Shown: positions 16,018-27,398, counted from the stretch's first letter. The stretch: DNA of 64,000 nt from Streptomyces violascens (GCF_014649955.1 NZ_BMUA01000003.1:124001-188000), one strand, 5' to 3'. Program-made: numbers and translations. Notes: generated by a model from the sequence alone, not told the origin.

Positions 16018-17466
16018 GTGAGCGCAACCCGCCCGGCCGCCGTCGTCGTCCTCGCCGCGGGTGAGGGCACCCGCATGAAGTCGGCCACTCCCAAGGTTCT
16101 GCACGAGATCTGCGGGCGCTCGCTCGTCGGCCATGTCGTGGCGGCCGCTCGTGAGCTGGAGCCCGAGCACCTCGTCGTGGTCGTGGGCCATGCCCGCGAG
16201 CAGGTGTCCGCCCACCTCGGCGCCATCGACGCCGGTGTGCGCACCGCGGTCCAGTACGAGCAGAACGGCACCGGCCACGCCGTCCGGATGGCGCTGGAGG
16301 AGCTGGGCCAGACCATCGAGGGCACGGTCGTCGTGGTGTGCGGCGACACCCCGCTGCTGACCGGCGCGACGCTGGCGGAGCTGACCCGTACGCACGAGGC
16401 GGACCGCAACGCGGTCACCGTGCTGACCGCCGAGGTCGCCGACTCCACCGGCTACGGCCGCATCGTGCGGGACAACGTCTCGGGTGCGGTGACCGCGATC
16501 GTCGAGCACAAGGACGCGAGCGAGGCGCAGCGCGCGATTCGCGAGATCAATTCCGGTGTGTTCGCGTTCGACGGCGCGTTGCTGGCGGATGCGTTGGGCA
16601 AGGTGCGGACGGACAACAGTCAGGGTGAGGAGTACCTGACTGATGTGCTGGGAATTCTGCGTGAGGCGGGGCATCGGGTCGGTGCGTCGTTGGCGGGGGA
16701 TTTCCGGGAGATTCTGGGGATCAACAATCGGGTGCAGTTGGCCGAGGCGCGTCGTCTGCTGAATGACCGTCTCCTTGAGCGGGCGATGCTGGCCGGTGTG
16801 ACGGTGGTGGATCCGGCGACGACGTTCGTCGATGTTCAGGTGACGTTCGAGCAGGATGCCGTGGTGTTGCCCGGCACTCAGCTGCTCGGTTCGACGCACT
16901 TGTCTTCGGGTGCCGAGGTGGGTCCCCATTCGCGTCTGACGAACACGATCGTGGGCCGGGATGCCCGGGTCGACAATGCGGTGTCGTACGACTCCGAGGT
17001 GGGTGAGGGGGCGACGGTCGGCCCGTACGCCTATCTGCGGCCGGGTACGCGGCTCGGTGTGAAGGCCAAGATCGGTACGTACGTCGAGACGAAGAACGCG
17101 ACGATCGGTGAGGGGACGAAGGTTCCGCATCTGTCGTACGTGGGGGACGCGACGATCGGTGAGTTCACGAACATCGGCGCGGCCAGTGTGTTCGTGAATT
17201 ACGACGGTGAGGCCAAGCACCACACGACGATCGGCTCACACTGCAAGACGGGTTCGGACAACATGTTTGTTGCTCCTGTCACAGTGGGGGACGGTGCTTA
17301 CACCGCTGCGGGTTCGGTGATCACGAAGGATGTGCCGCCGGGTTCGTTGGCCGTCGCCCGTGGCCAGCAGCGGAATATCGAGGGTTGGGTGGAGCGCAAG
17401 CGTCCGGGAAGTGCTGCCGCGCAGGCTGCTCAGGCTGCGGCCGAGCAGTCGGGCGGGGAGAACTGA
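16018..17466 (+). CDS. glmU: Bifunctional UDP-GlcNAc pyrophosphorylase / GlcN-1-P acetyltransferase
   Basis: The 482-residue cytosolic enzyme makes UDP-N-acetylglucosamine for peptidoglycan: acetylation of glucosamine-1-phosphate, then uridylylation. The N-terminal nucleotidyltransferase signature LAAGEGTRM is at residues 12-20, with K26 of TPKVL close behind and the CGDTPLL metal/nucleotide loop near residue 110. From about residue 260 the hexapeptide left-handed beta-helix repeats appear, ending with the acetyl-CoA region and a disordered Ala/Gln tail. I choose GTG 16018, which follows GAAGGG and starts right at the Rossmann strand; a longer open frame runs through the tRNA and is not credible. 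prs follows 127 bp downstream on the same strand, an arrangement conserved in many bacteria. Confidence 0.97.
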   Translation: MSATRPAAVVVLAAGEGTRMKSATPKVLHEICGRSLVGHVVAAARELEPEHLVVVVGHAREQVSAHLGAIDAGVRTAVQYEQNGTGHAVRMALEELGQTIEGTVVVVCGDTPLLTGATLAELTRTHEADRNAVTVLTAEVADSTGYGRIVRDNVSGAVTAIVEHKDASEAQRAIREINSGVFAFDGALLADALGKVRTDNSQGEEYLTDVLGILREAGHRVGASLAGDFREILGINNRVQLAEARRLLNDRLLERAMLAGVTVVDPATTFVDVQVTFEQDAVVLPGTQLLGSTHLSSGAEVGPHSRLTNTIVGRDARVDNAVSYDSEVGEGATVGPYAYLRPGTRLGVKAKIGTYVETKNATIGEGTKVPHLSYVGDATIGEFTNIGAASVFVNYDGEAKHHTTIGSHCKTGSDNMFVAPVTVGDGAYTAAGSVITKDVPPGSLAVARGQQRNIEGWVERKRPGSAAAQAAQAAAEQSGGEN

Positions 17467-17593
17467 CCGGATTCGGGGGCGTCTTTCACGGCGTACCGTG
17501 ATAGATGCGACAGGTGCACATATTCGGCCGGCTCGCCGCGACAGGGACCGCGGTGGGTTCGGCGGCATCGAACACGTCTGAGGAGACTGTGCT

Positions 17594-18568
17594 GTGACCG
17601 GGATCAAGACGACCGGCGAGAAGAAGCTGATGCTCTTCTCCGGCCGCGCCCACCCCGAGCTGGCCGAGGAGGTTGCGCACCAGTTGGGTGTGGGCCTCGT
17701 GCCGACGAAGGCCTTCGACTTCGCGAACGGTGAGATCTACGTTCGTTTCCAGGAGTCGGCGCGTGGTGCGGACTGCTTCCTGATCCAGAGCCACACGGCT
17801 CCGATCAATAAGTGGATCATGGAGCAGCTGATCATGATCGACGCCCTGAAGCGGGCGTCGGCGCGATCCATCACCGTGATCGTTCCGTCCTACGGCTATG
17901 CCCGTCAGGACAAGAAGCACAAGGGCCGCGAGCCGATCTCGGCGCGTCTGGTGGCCGATCTGCTGAAGACGGCGGGCGCGGACCGCATTCTCACCGTCGA
18001 CCTGCACACGGACCAGATCCAGGGCTTCTTCGACGGCCCGGTGGACCACCTCACGGCGCTGCCGGTCCTTGCGGACTACGTGGGTGCGAAGGTCGACCGC
18101 TCGAAGCTGACGATCGTGTCTCCGGACGCGGGCCGCGTGCGCGTCGCCGACCGCTGGTGCGACCGTCTGGACGCGCCGCTGGCCATCGTGCACAAGCGCC
18201 GTGACAAGGACGTCGCGAACACGGTGACCGTCCATGAGGTCGTCGGTGACGTCAAGGGCCGCGTCTGTGTCCTGGTGGACGACATGATCGACACGGGTGG
18301 CACGATCTGCGCCGCCGCCGATGCGCTGTTCGCGCACGGTGCGGAGGACGTCATCGTGACGGCGACGCACGGCATCCTGTCGGGTCCGGCGGCGGACCGT
18401 CTGAAGAACTCCAAGGTGAGCGAGTTCGTGTTCACGAACACGCTGCCGGATCCGTCGGATCTGGAGCTCGACAAGATCACGGTGCTTTCGATCGCTCCGT
18501 CGATCGCCCGCGCGGTGCGTGAGGTCTTCGAGGACGGCTCGGTGACGAGTCTCTTCGAGGAGAACTAG
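17594..18568 (+). CDS. prs: Ribose-phosphate pyrophosphokinase (PRPP synthetase)
   Basis: A 324-residue enzyme converting ribose-5-phosphate and ATP to PRPP for purine, pyrimidine, histidine, tryptophan and NAD synthesis. Signatures visible are FANGEIYVRF (43-52), the flexible-loop region YGYARQDKKHKGREPISARL (100-119), the divalent-metal histidine in DLHTDQIQGFF (136-146) and the PRPP loop VDDMIDTGGTICA (228-240). Start is GTG 17594, with GAGGAGA nine bases upstream. It follows glmU on the same strand with a 127-bp gap that could carry its own promoter. A strong terminator follows the stop. Length and motifs are those of a standard class I enzyme. Confidence 0.97.
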   Translation: MTGIKTTGEKKLMLFSGRAHPELAEEVAHQLGVGLVPTKAFDFANGEIYVRFQESARGADCFLIQSHTAPINKWIMEQLIMIDALKRASARSITVIVPSYGYARQDKKHKGREPISARLVADLLKTAGADRILTVDLHTDQIQGFFDGPVDHLTALPVLADYVGAKVDRSKLTIVSPDAGRVRVADRWCDRLDAPLAIVHKRRDKDVANTVTVHEVVGDVKGRVCVLVDDMIDTGGTICAAADALFAHGAEDVIVTATHGILSGPAADRLKNSKVSEFVFTNTLPDPSDLELDKITVLSIAPSIARAVREVFEDGSVTSLFEEN

Positions 18569-18587
18569 CTTGTAGCTGTACGGAGTT

Positions 18588-18617
18588 GGGGCCGCGTCCG
18601 GTTTCGGGCGCGGCCCC
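18588..18617 (+). terminator. Intrinsic terminator of prs
   Basis: A 13-bp GC-rich stem (GGGGCCGCGTCCG with its complement, one G-T pair) and a GTTT loop, followed by TTCTTC. It lies 20 nt past the prs stop and just before the convergent serine-hydrolase gene. Confidence 0.88.
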
Positions 18618-18644
18618 TTCTTCATGCCCGGGGCCGGACAGGAC

Positions 18645-19523
18645 TCATGTGCCGGCCCTCAGTGCGTCGACGGCGATTCTGGCGGCGCGTCCGATGGCGG
18701 CGTCGGCGGCGGGCAGGGTGGCGGCGGTGGAGGCGGCGCGGGTGAAGACGGCGACGGCGTAGCGGCCGCCGTCGGGGTATTCGACGACGCCGGCTTCGTG
18801 GCGGAGCGTGGGCAGTGTGCCGGTTTTTCCGCTGACGTGGACGTCGTCGAAGGGGAAGCCGGAGGCGAGGCGGTGGCTCCAGGCCTGGACGCCGAGGACG
18901 GCGCGGAGTTCGTCGGCCCAGGGGCCTTCGCAGACTTCGTCGCGCCAGATGGCGGCGAGGAGGGCGGCCATGTCGCGGGGGGTGGAGCGGTTGGTGCGGG
19001 TGGGGTCGAGGACGGTGAGGCGGGCGACGGCGGCGGGGTCGACGAGGGCTGCGGGGCCGCTGCGGCCGGTGTCGGTGACCATCGTGGCGTAGAGGCCGGC
19101 CTGGTTGTGGACGGCGATGGTGCGGGTCAGTCCGAGGGCCTTCATGGTGGCGTTGACGGTGTCGAGGCCGAGGTGGTCCCAGAGGACGTCGGCGGCGGCG
19201 TTGTCGCTGACGGCGATGGCGAGGGAGGCGAGGTCGCGCAGGGAGAGGCGGGCCGCGTCGCGCATGACGGCGAGGCCGGTGGGGCCGGGGGCGCGCCCGC
19301 CTGCGGGGATGTCGAGGGGGGTGGTGGGGTCGATGCGTCCGGCGGCGGCTTCGCGGTAGAGGGTGGCGACGAGGCACAGCTTGTGGACGCTGGCGGTGGA
19401 GACGGGGGTGTCGGCGCCCAGGGTGATGGCGGCGCCGGTGTCGATGTCGGTGGCGCAGAGGGATCCGGTGGTGCCGGCGTCGGTGAAGGCGGCGGTGATG
19501 CGGCTGCGTACGGGGGTGTTCAC
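18645..19523 (-). CDS. Serine hydrolase of the class A beta-lactamase fold
   Basis: A 292-residue protein with the penicillin-recognising motifs S45-V-H-K48 (SxxK), S106-D-N108 (SDN) and K233-T-G235. The omega-loop glutamate motif ExxLN, needed for deacylation in true class A beta-lactamases, is not apparent. There is also no signal peptide: the N-terminus MNTPVRSRITAAF is not hydrophobic. It is therefore better called a beta-lactamase-like serine hydrolase than a resistance enzyme. Start GTG 19523 overlaps the stop of the upstream LysR gene in a GTGA junction (19520-19523), so the two are translationally coupled. The LysR regulator probably controls both. Substrate is unknown. Confidence 0.85.
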   Translation of the reverse strand: MNTPVRSRITAAFTDAGTTGSLCATDIDTGAAITLGADTPVSTASVHKLCLVATLYREAAAGRIDPTTPLDIPAGGRAPGPTGLAVMRDAARLSLRDLASLAIAVSDNAAADVLWDHLGLDTVNATMKALGLTRTIAVHNQAGLYATMVTDTGRSGPAALVDPAAVARLTVLDPTRTNRSTPRDMAALLAAIWRDEVCEGPWADELRAVLGVQAWSHRLASGFPFDDVHVSGKTGTLPTLRHEAGVVEYPDGGRYAVAVFTRAASTAATLPAADAAIGRAARIAVDALRAGT

Positions 19524-20470
19524 AGCGGGAACTCCGATGCGGGGCGGGGGAAGAGGCGCCGTTGGGGGGCGGTGGGGACGAGGCCCGCGGTTTCGCGCAG
19601 GACGTCGTGGGCGGCTTCGGTGAAGAGGCGGACGGCGGGGCCGTCGCGTCCGGCGGGCCAGGCGGTGGAGGTGCGCCAGGTGAGGGGGTTGGCGCGCAGG
19701 GGGCGCCAGGTGGTGCCGGGTTCGGGGGCGGGCCGGGGCAGGAGGGCGACGACCTGGGTGCCGGACAGGATGAGGGCGCGGGTGAATTCGATGCCGGCGA
19801 CTTCGCGGACGGCGCTGGGGGTGCAGCCGTGGCGGGCGCAGGCGGTGAGGGTTTCGTCGTGGAGGGCGGGGGCGCCGGCGCGGGGGAAGAGGACGAGTTC
19901 GCGGCCGTCGAGTTCGCGTACGTCGATCTCGGGGTGGGCGGCGAGGGGGTCCTGGTCGGCGAGGAGGGCGCCGAGGGGCTGGTGGAGCTGGGGGCCGAAG
20001 CCGAGGCCGGTCGTGGGGCAGGGGTGGCGGACGATGCCGGCGTCGAGGGTGCCCGCGGTGAGTTCGGCGGTCTGGTCGGCGGTGTCGAGTTCGCGGAGGT
20101 CGAGTTCGCCGCCGGGGCTGCGTTCGCGGTAGGCGGTGAGGAGGGCGGCGACGGTGGCGCCGCCGAGCTGGGGCGGGACGGCGGCGCGCAGGGTGCCGGC
20201 GGCGCCTCCCTGGACGCGGCCGACGAGGGTGCGCAGGCGGTCGGCGGCGTCGAGGAGGGTGTCGGCCTCGGCGAGGACGAGGCGTCCGGCGGGGGTGAGG
20301 GTGGCGCCGGTGCGGCCGCGGTCGAGGAGGCGGACGCCGAGTTCGCGTTCGAGGCGCTGGATGCGCTGGGAGAGGGAGGGCTGGGCGACGCGCAGGCGTT
20401 CGGCGGCGCGGCCGAAGTGTTCTTCTTCGGCGACGGTGCGGAAGTACCTGAGGTGCAGCAGCAGGTCCAT
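19520..20470 (-). CDS. LysR-family transcriptional regulator
   Basis: A 316-residue regulator with an N-terminal winged helix-turn-helix (LRYFRTVAEEEHFGRAAERL, then VAQPSLSQRIQRLERELGV, roughly residues 6-46). A periplasmic-binding-type effector domain covers residues 90-290. Start ATG 20470 is the usual LysR start just before the first helix (MDLLLHLRYF). It overlaps the downstream serine-hydrolase gene by four bases. A sharp palindrome lies 12 bp upstream of its start and is a good autoregulatory operator (see 20482-20497). The effector cannot be predicted. LysR proteins next to beta-lactamase-fold genes recall AmpR-AmpC, but the enzyme here lacks secretion and deacylation features, so that analogy is weak. 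Confidence 0.92.
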   Translation of the reverse strand: MDLLLHLRYFRTVAEEEHFGRAAERLRVAQPSLSQRIQRLERELGVRLLDRGRTGATLTPAGRLVLAEADTLLDAADRLRTLVGRVQGGAAGTLRAAVPPQLGGATVAALLTAYRERSPGGELDLRELDTADQTAELTAGTLDAGIVRHPCPTTGLGFGPQLHQPLGALLADQDPLAAHPEIDVRELDGRELVLFPRAGAPALHDETLTACARHGCTPSAVREVAGIEFTRALILSGTQVVALLPRPAPEPGTTWRPLRANPLTWRTSTAWPAGRDGPAVRLFTEAAHDVLRETAGLVPTAPQRRLFPRPASEFPL

Positions 20471-20481
20471 GAGCAGCAAGA

Positions 20482-20497
20482 ATAGGCGAACGCCTAT
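20482..20497. promoter_or_regulatory. Candidate LysR operator
   Basis: The 16-bp sequence ATAGGCGAACGCCTAT is a perfect inverted repeat with a 2-nt centre, 12 bp upstream of the LysR start. ATAG-N8-CTAT is a T-N11-A-type arrangement common to LysR sites. A second symmetrical element, ATTGATCCAAT, lies at 20528-20538. Confidence 0.65.
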
Positions 20498-20590
20498 GGA
20501 GCGCGATCCGATAGCCGGGCAGCTCCCATTGATCCAATTGGGCGGGTGGGGGGTGGCCGGGTAGTCTGGGGAAGTTGCTCGGCGAGGGAG

Positions 20591-20609
20591 GCCGTACCTG
20601 AGGTACGGC
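20591..20609 (+). promoter_or_regulatory. Hairpin in the rplY leader
   Basis: A perfect 8-bp stem, GCCGTACC and GGTACGGC, closes a TGA loop about 87 nt before the rplY start. It is not followed by T residues, so it is not a terminator. It could shape the leader transcript, but function is not shown. Confidence 0.4.
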
Positions 20610-20695
20610 GGTCCGTTATCGACGCGCTCTTCGTAGCAGGCCAGTCGTGGCCGGGTGACCGCCAGTTTTTGGTTCACCTTCTACGAGGAGTGCAC

Positions 20696-21280
20696 ATGTC
20701 CGAGGTCAAGCTCGCCGCCGACGTCCGTACCAGCTTCGGCAAGGGCGCCGCCCGCAGCATCCGCCGTGAGAACAAGGTTCCCGGTGTCATCTACGGTCAC
20801 GGCACCGAGCCGGTCCACGTGACCCTGCCGGGCCACGACCTGCTGCTCGCGCTGCGTACGCCGAACGTCCTGCTGTCCCTGGACATCGACGGCAAGACCG
20901 AGCTCGCCATCCCGAAGGCCGTCCAGCGCGACGCCATCAAGGGCTACCTGGTCCACGTCGACCTGCTGCTCGTCAAGAAGGGCGAGAAGGTCACGGTCGA
21001 GATCGCGGTCGAGACCGAGGGCAACCTGGCCCCGGGCAGCTTCCTGGTCGAGAACGTGCTGAACACGCTCTCCGTCGAGGCCGAGGCCACCCACATCCCG
21101 ACCTCCGTCTCGGTCTCCATCGAGGGTCTTGAGGCCGGCGCGGCCATCCACGCCAAGGACATCAAGCTCCCGGCCGGCACCACCCTGGCCACCGACCCCG
21201 AGGCCGTCGTCATCCAGATCCTGGCCGCGCAGGCCGAGGAGCCGGCCGCCGAGACCGAGGCCGAAGGCGCCGAGGCCTGA
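20696..21280 (+). CDS. rplY: 50S ribosomal protein L25, CTC form
   Basis: A 194-residue protein with the N-terminal L25 domain (RTSFGKGAARSIRRENKVPGVIYGHG, residues about 11-36), which binds 5S rRNA, and the C-terminal TL5/CTC beta domain. A short acidic Ala/Glu tail ends the protein. Long L25 versions of this kind are called CTC, general stress proteins. Start ATG 20696 is supported by the ribosome-binding site GAGGAG. The neighbour downstream is pth, beyond a strong terminator. Codon use is heavily biased to preferred codons, fitting high expression. Confidence 0.95.
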   Translation: MSEVKLAADVRTSFGKGAARSIRRENKVPGVIYGHGTEPVHVTLPGHDLLLALRTPNVLLSLDIDGKTELAIPKAVQRDAIKGYLVHVDLLLVKKGEKVTVEIAVETEGNLAPGSFLVENVLNTLSVEAEATHIPTSVSVSIEGLEAGAAIHAKDIKLPAGTTLATDPEAVVIQILAAQAEEPAAETEAEGAEA

Positions 21281-21322
21281 GCCGCACGCTCTGCCTGAGA
21301 TCCGTGCCGGGCACGGACTCCG

Positions 21323-21357
21323 ACGGGGCGGCGGGCCACAATGGCCCGCCGCCCCGT
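21323..21357 (+). terminator. Intrinsic terminator after rplY
   Basis: A 16-bp stem starting ACGGGGCGGCGGGCCA (21323-21338) with a CAA loop and its exact complement (21342-21357), followed by TTTTTCTT. This is the strongest terminator in the window and lies 43 nt past the rplY stop, 39 nt before pth. pth probably has its own promoter or relies on read-through. Confidence 0.93.
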
Positions 21358-21395
21358 TTTTTCTTGCTCTACGTACGTGAGGAGACGCAGCCCGC

Positions 21396-21992
21396 ATGAC
21401 GACCGACGACGCGAACGCACCCTGGCTGATCGTGGGCCTGGGCAATCCGGGTCCGGAGTACGCCGCGAACCGGCACAACGTCGGGTTCATGACCGTCGAT
21501 CTGCTCGCCGAGCGGATGGGGGGCCGGTTCAAGGCGCACAAGGCGCGGGCGCAGGTCGTGGAGGGGCGGATCGGTCCGCCGGGTCCGCTGAACCGCCGCG
21601 TGGTGCTGGCCAAGCCGCTGTCGTACATGAACCTTTCGGGTGGCCCGGTGACGGCGCTGCGCGACTTCTACAAGGTTCCGGTGGCCAATATCGTTGCGAT
21701 TCATGACGAGTTGGACATCGATTACGGGGTGCTGCGGCTGAAGCTGGGCGGCGGGGACAACGGGCACAACGGCCTGAAGTCGATCACGAAGTCGCTGGGG
21801 GCGGACTATCACCGGGTGCGGTTCGGGATCGGGCGGCCGCCGGGCCGGATGCAGGTGGCGGACTTCGTCCTGAAGGACTTCTCCTCGACGGAGCGCAAGG
21901 AGCTGGGTTACTTCGTGGACCGCGCGGCGGACGCGGCGGAGGCCCTGGTCATCGAGGGCCTGGAGCGGGCCCAGTCGACGTACAACTCCTGA
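21396..21992 (+). CDS. pth: Peptidyl-tRNA hydrolase
   Basis: A 198-residue cytosolic enzyme that recycles peptidyl-tRNA dropped by ribosomes. The signature [19 protein letters not shown] spans residues 13-31, with catalytic H27. The second family motif, [13 protein letters not shown], and the HDELDIDYG segment with the catalytic Asp follow, as does [12 protein letters not shown]. Length is normal for the family. ATG 21396 follows GAGGAGACGCAGCCCGC, with an AGGAG core. It is downstream of rplY, as in many bacteria. Confidence 0.96.
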   Translation: MTTDDANAPWLIVGLGNPGPEYAANRHNVGFMTVDLLAERMGGRFKAHKARAQVVEGRIGPPGPLNRRVVLAKPLSYMNLSGGPVTALRDFYKVPVANIVAIHDELDIDYGVLRLKLGGGDNGHNGLKSITKSLGADYHRVRFGIGRPPGRMQVADFVLKDFSSTERKELGYFVDRAADAAEALVIEGLERAQSTYNS

Positions 21993-22068
21993 CAAGGGCG
22001 GCGAAGCACCGTCGCTTCCCTGGGGAGAGGTTGACCGAACGTATCGTCACCCGCCAGGATCGCGCCCC

Positions 22069-22536
22069 ATGACGAAACGGAGCCGTACCTTCCTGCTGTA
22101 CGTGCGGCGGGCCGCGATGGCCCTGGTCGCCGCGCTGCTCCTGGTCGCCGGGTTCTGGTCGTCCTGGGGCACCGCCCAGCACGTGGTCCTGGCCAAGGGC
22201 CGCGACCACGGCACGCTGACGGTGACGAAGTGCGCGGACGACGTGTGCACCGGCCCGTACCGGCCCTCGGCGGGCTCGTCGGCACACCCCGGCATGACGA
22301 TCGCCGAGTCGGTGGCGGTCCGTCGGGGCGCCCGGATACCGGTGGTCGTGAAACCGGGCACGACCCAGGCGGTACGCAGCGGGCCGGCGGGCCTCCTGTA
22401 CGCCTGGCTCCCCCTGGCGGGAGCGCTGCTGCTCGCGGCGCTGGTGATCGGTGGGGGGTTGCGGATGCCGCGGACGGGGTGGGTGGCGGGGGTGCTGGGC
22501 GCGGCGACGATGGCCGCGGCATTCATCGCCCTGTGA
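22069..22536 (+). CDS. Small membrane protein of unknown function
   Basis: A 155-residue protein with one span near the N-terminus (MALVAALLLVAGFWSSWG, about residues 17-34) and two close to the C-terminus (WLPLAGALLLAALVIGGG and VLGAATMAAAFIAL). An extracytoplasmic segment of about 75 residues lies between. That segment has two cysteines (KCADDVC) that may form a disulphide. No family is recognised. It is 76 bp downstream of pth on the same strand. The ATG at 22069 has only a weak upstream Shine-Dalgarno sequence. A short GC hairpin follows the stop. Confidence 0.7.
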   Translation: MTKRSRTFLLYVRRAAMALVAALLLVAGFWSSWGTAQHVVLAKGRDHGTLTVTKCADDVCTGPYRPSAGSSAHPGMTIAESVAVRRGARIPVVVKPGTTQAVRSGPAGLLYAWLPLAGALLLAALVIGGGLRMPRTGWVAGVLGAATMAAAFIAL

Positions 22537-22540
22537 CTCC

Positions 22541-22557
22541 CGGGGGCTGTGCCCCCG
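22541..22557 (+). terminator. Short GC hairpin after the membrane-protein gene
   Basis: CGGGGGC and GCCCCCG flank a TGT loop, five bases past the stop at 22536. There is no T-run, so it would act as a weak or factor-assisted terminator. The rest of the 134-bp gap to ppc is GC-rich sequence resembling parts of the dispersed repeat family, with no gene seen. Confidence 0.45.
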
Positions 22558-22670
22558 ACCCCGCAGCGGGTGAACGCCCGCTCGCGCCGTTCCCGGCACC
22601 CCGCCCCCCCTGAGCCCACGCGGCGGAGCCGCAGAGTGCCACAGAGGGAAGGGGCGGGGTGGGGAAAGGA

Positions 22671-25400
<2,730 letters not shown>

Positions 25401-25617
25401 AGGTGCGGCTCCTTGCAGTGTTTGAGCACGTCTGGAGGGTTCTGGAGGCTTGCGGACCGCGCTGTCCGACGAGACACAGGATAGGTGTCCCGTTCCGCCC
25501 CGCCGTCACGGGCTCTTGTCCCCGGCCACGGCACTGCCATACTTACGTTGCCGTAGGTTACGCAACCGTAGCCAGGCAATCCCTCTCGAATTCCTCACCC
25601 TGCCGGGGGTACTCCCC

Positions 25618-26616
25618 ATGACCACCAGTCCCGATCTGCTCAAGTCCCCGGACGAGCCTCCGATGCCGTCCGCGACGCTGGGCGGCGAGAGCAAACGCTC
25701 CATCGAGCAGGTCGCTCTGCTGCTCTTCATCACGGTGCCCTTCGTGGCGCTCCTCGCGGCGGTGCCGCTCGCCTGGGGCTGGGGGGTGAGCTGGCTCGAT
25801 CTCGGCCTCCTGGTCTTCATGTACTACCTGGGCTGCCATGGCGTGACGATCGGTTTCCACCGCTATTTCACGCACGGCTCGTTCAAGGCGAAGCGGCCGC
25901 TGCGGATCGCGCTCGCGGTCGCGGGCTCGATGGCGGTGGAAGGGCCGCTGGTGCGCTGGGTGGCCGACCATCGCAGGCACCACAAGTTCTCGGACGCTCA
26001 GGGCGATCCGCATTCGCCGTGGCGGTTCGGCGAGACGCTGCCGGCGCTGCTGAAGGGCCTGTGGTGGGCGCACATCGCCTGGATGTTCGACGAGGAGCAG
26101 ACCTCGCAGGAGAAGTACGCCCCGGATCTGCTCGCCGACCCGGCGATCCGCCGCATCTCGCGCGACTTCGTGTTCTGGACGGCGCTGTCGCTCGCGATTC
26201 CGCCGCTGGTGGGCGGTCTGGTGACGATGTCGTGGTGGGGCGCGTTCACGGCGTTCTTCTGGGGTTCCCTGGTGCGGGTCGCGCTGCTGCACCATGTGAC
26301 GTGGTCGATCAACTCGATCTGTCACGCGGTGGGCAAGCGGCCCTTCAAGTCACGTGACCGCAGCGGCAACGTGTGGTGGCTGGCGGTGCTCTCGTGCGGC
26401 GAGTCGTGGCACAACCTGCACCACGCGGACCCGACGTCGGCGCGGCACGGTGTGATGCGCGGGCAGATCGACTCCAGTGCCCGGATCATCCGCTGGTGCG
26501 AGCAGCTGGGCCTGGCCCATGACGTGCGCTGGCCGAGTGCGGCCCGTATCGACTCCAAGCGGAACGAGGACGGCGGCCGGTCCCGGCGCAAGGAAAAGGC
26601 CGCCGAGGCGGCATGA
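25618..26616 (+). CDS. Acyl-CoA / fatty acid delta-9 desaturase
   Basis: A 332-residue membrane-bound di-iron desaturase. The three histidine boxes are complete: H81RYFTH86, H118RRHH122 and H265NLHH269. Four hydrophobic spans lie around residues 33-75 and 185-225, the usual hairpin layout. It introduces a cis double bond into acyl chains, adjusting membrane fluidity. ATG 25618 is preferred over earlier in-frame codons because the protein then begins with a short polar leader before the first span. The stop overlaps the start of the downstream TetR gene in an ATGA junction (26613-26616), so desaturase and regulator are co-translated. The regulator therefore probably senses acyl-CoA or lipid state. 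Confidence 0.93.
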   Translation: MTTSPDLLKSPDEPPMPSATLGGESKRSIEQVALLLFITVPFVALLAAVPLAWGWGVSWLDLGLLVFMYYLGCHGVTIGFHRYFTHGSFKAKRPLRIALAVAGSMAVEGPLVRWVADHRRHHKFSDAQGDPHSPWRFGETLPALLKGLWWAHIAWMFDEEQTSQEKYAPDLLADPAIRRISRDFVFWTALSLAIPPLVGGLVTMSWWGAFTAFFWGSLVRVALLHHVTWSINSICHAVGKRPFKSRDRSGNVWWLAVLSCGESWHNLHHADPTSARHGVMRGQIDSSARIIRWCEQLGLAHDVRWPSAARIDSKRNEDGGRSRRKEKAAEAA

Positions 26617-27335
26617 TGGACGACGTGGCGACCGACTCCAGCACCACCCGTACCACCAGCACCTCTGGCTCCTCCCGCTCGGCCGGGGCCCCAGGCTCCG
26701 CAGACAAGCCCCGGCGCACCCGCCGGACCCGGATGACCGGCGCCGAGCGCCGGGAGCAACTGCTGGACATCGGTCGCACACTCTTCGCGGAGAAGGGCTT
26801 CGAGGGCACCTCGGTCGAGGAGATCGCGGCGAAGGCGGGCGTGTCCAAGCCGGTGGTGTACGAGCACTTCGGCGGCAAGGAAGGCCTGTACGCGGTCGTC
26901 GTGGACCGGGAAATGCGCTCACTGCTCGACGGCGTGACGGGCGCGCTGACCGCGGGGCATCCGCGGGAACTCCTGGAGCAGGCCGCATTCGCCCTGCTCG
27001 ACTACATCGAGACGTACACGGACGGATTCCGCATTCTGGTGCGCGACTCCCCCGTCGCCCAGTCGACCGGAACGTTCGCCTCGCTGATCTCCGACATCGC
27101 GACCCAGGTCGAGGACATTCTGGGCCTGGAGTTCAAGGCCCGCGGTTTCGACGCGAAACTGGCGCCGCTGTACGCGCAGGCGCTGGTCGGCATGGTGGCC
27201 CTCACCGGGCAGTGGTGGCTGGACGTGCGCAAGCCCAAGAAGGCGGAAGTCGCCGCGCATCTGGTGAATCTGGCCTGGCACGGTTTGGACGGCCTTGAAC
27301 CGAAACCGCGCCTGATAGGACACCGCAAAAACTGA
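26613..27335 (+). CDS. TetR-family regulator coupled to the desaturase
   Basis: A 240-residue repressor-type protein. After a Ser/Thr-rich N-terminal tail of about 40 residues comes the TetR DNA-binding domain: RREQLLDIGRTLFAEKGFEG, then TSVEEIAAKAGVSKPVVYEH and FGGKEGLY, roughly residues 45-95. The ligand-binding domain fills the rest. It overlaps the desaturase gene by four bases. Such regulator-desaturase pairs in actinobacteria control unsaturated fatty-acid formation. I saw no clear palindrome in the 217-bp ppc/desaturase region, so its operator is not located. Confidence 0.9.
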   Translation: MMDDVATDSSTTRTTSTSGSSRSAGAPGSADKPRRTRRTRMTGAERREQLLDIGRTLFAEKGFEGTSVEEIAAKAGVSKPVVYEHFGGKEGLYAVVVDREMRSLLDGVTGALTAGHPRELLEQAAFALLDYIETYTDGFRILVRDSPVAQSTGTFASLISDIATQVEDILGLEFKARGFDAKLAPLYAQALVGMVALTGQWWLDVRKPKKAEVAAHLVNLAWHGLDGLEPKPRLIGHRKN

Positions 27336-27356
27336 TCCTCCCTCCCTCCCTCCGGC

Positions 27357-27398
27357 CAACAGCGGACTCCTCCGGACTCCCTCCGGGCAACAGCGGAC
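27357..27398 (+). repeat. Two direct copies of CAACAGCGGAC
   Basis: Identical 11-mers at 27357-27367 and 27388-27398, 31 bp apart (about three helical turns), lie between the TetR gene and the VCBS-repeat gene. A CTCC-rich tract surrounds them. They may be a binding site for a regulator of the secreted protein, or simple sequence. The remaining gap to 27612 should hold the promoter of that gene. Confidence 0.35.

Noticed and set aside
18645..19523. Beta-lactam resistance gene
   Set aside because: No signal peptide and no visible ExxLN glutamate, so a resistance role is unsupported.
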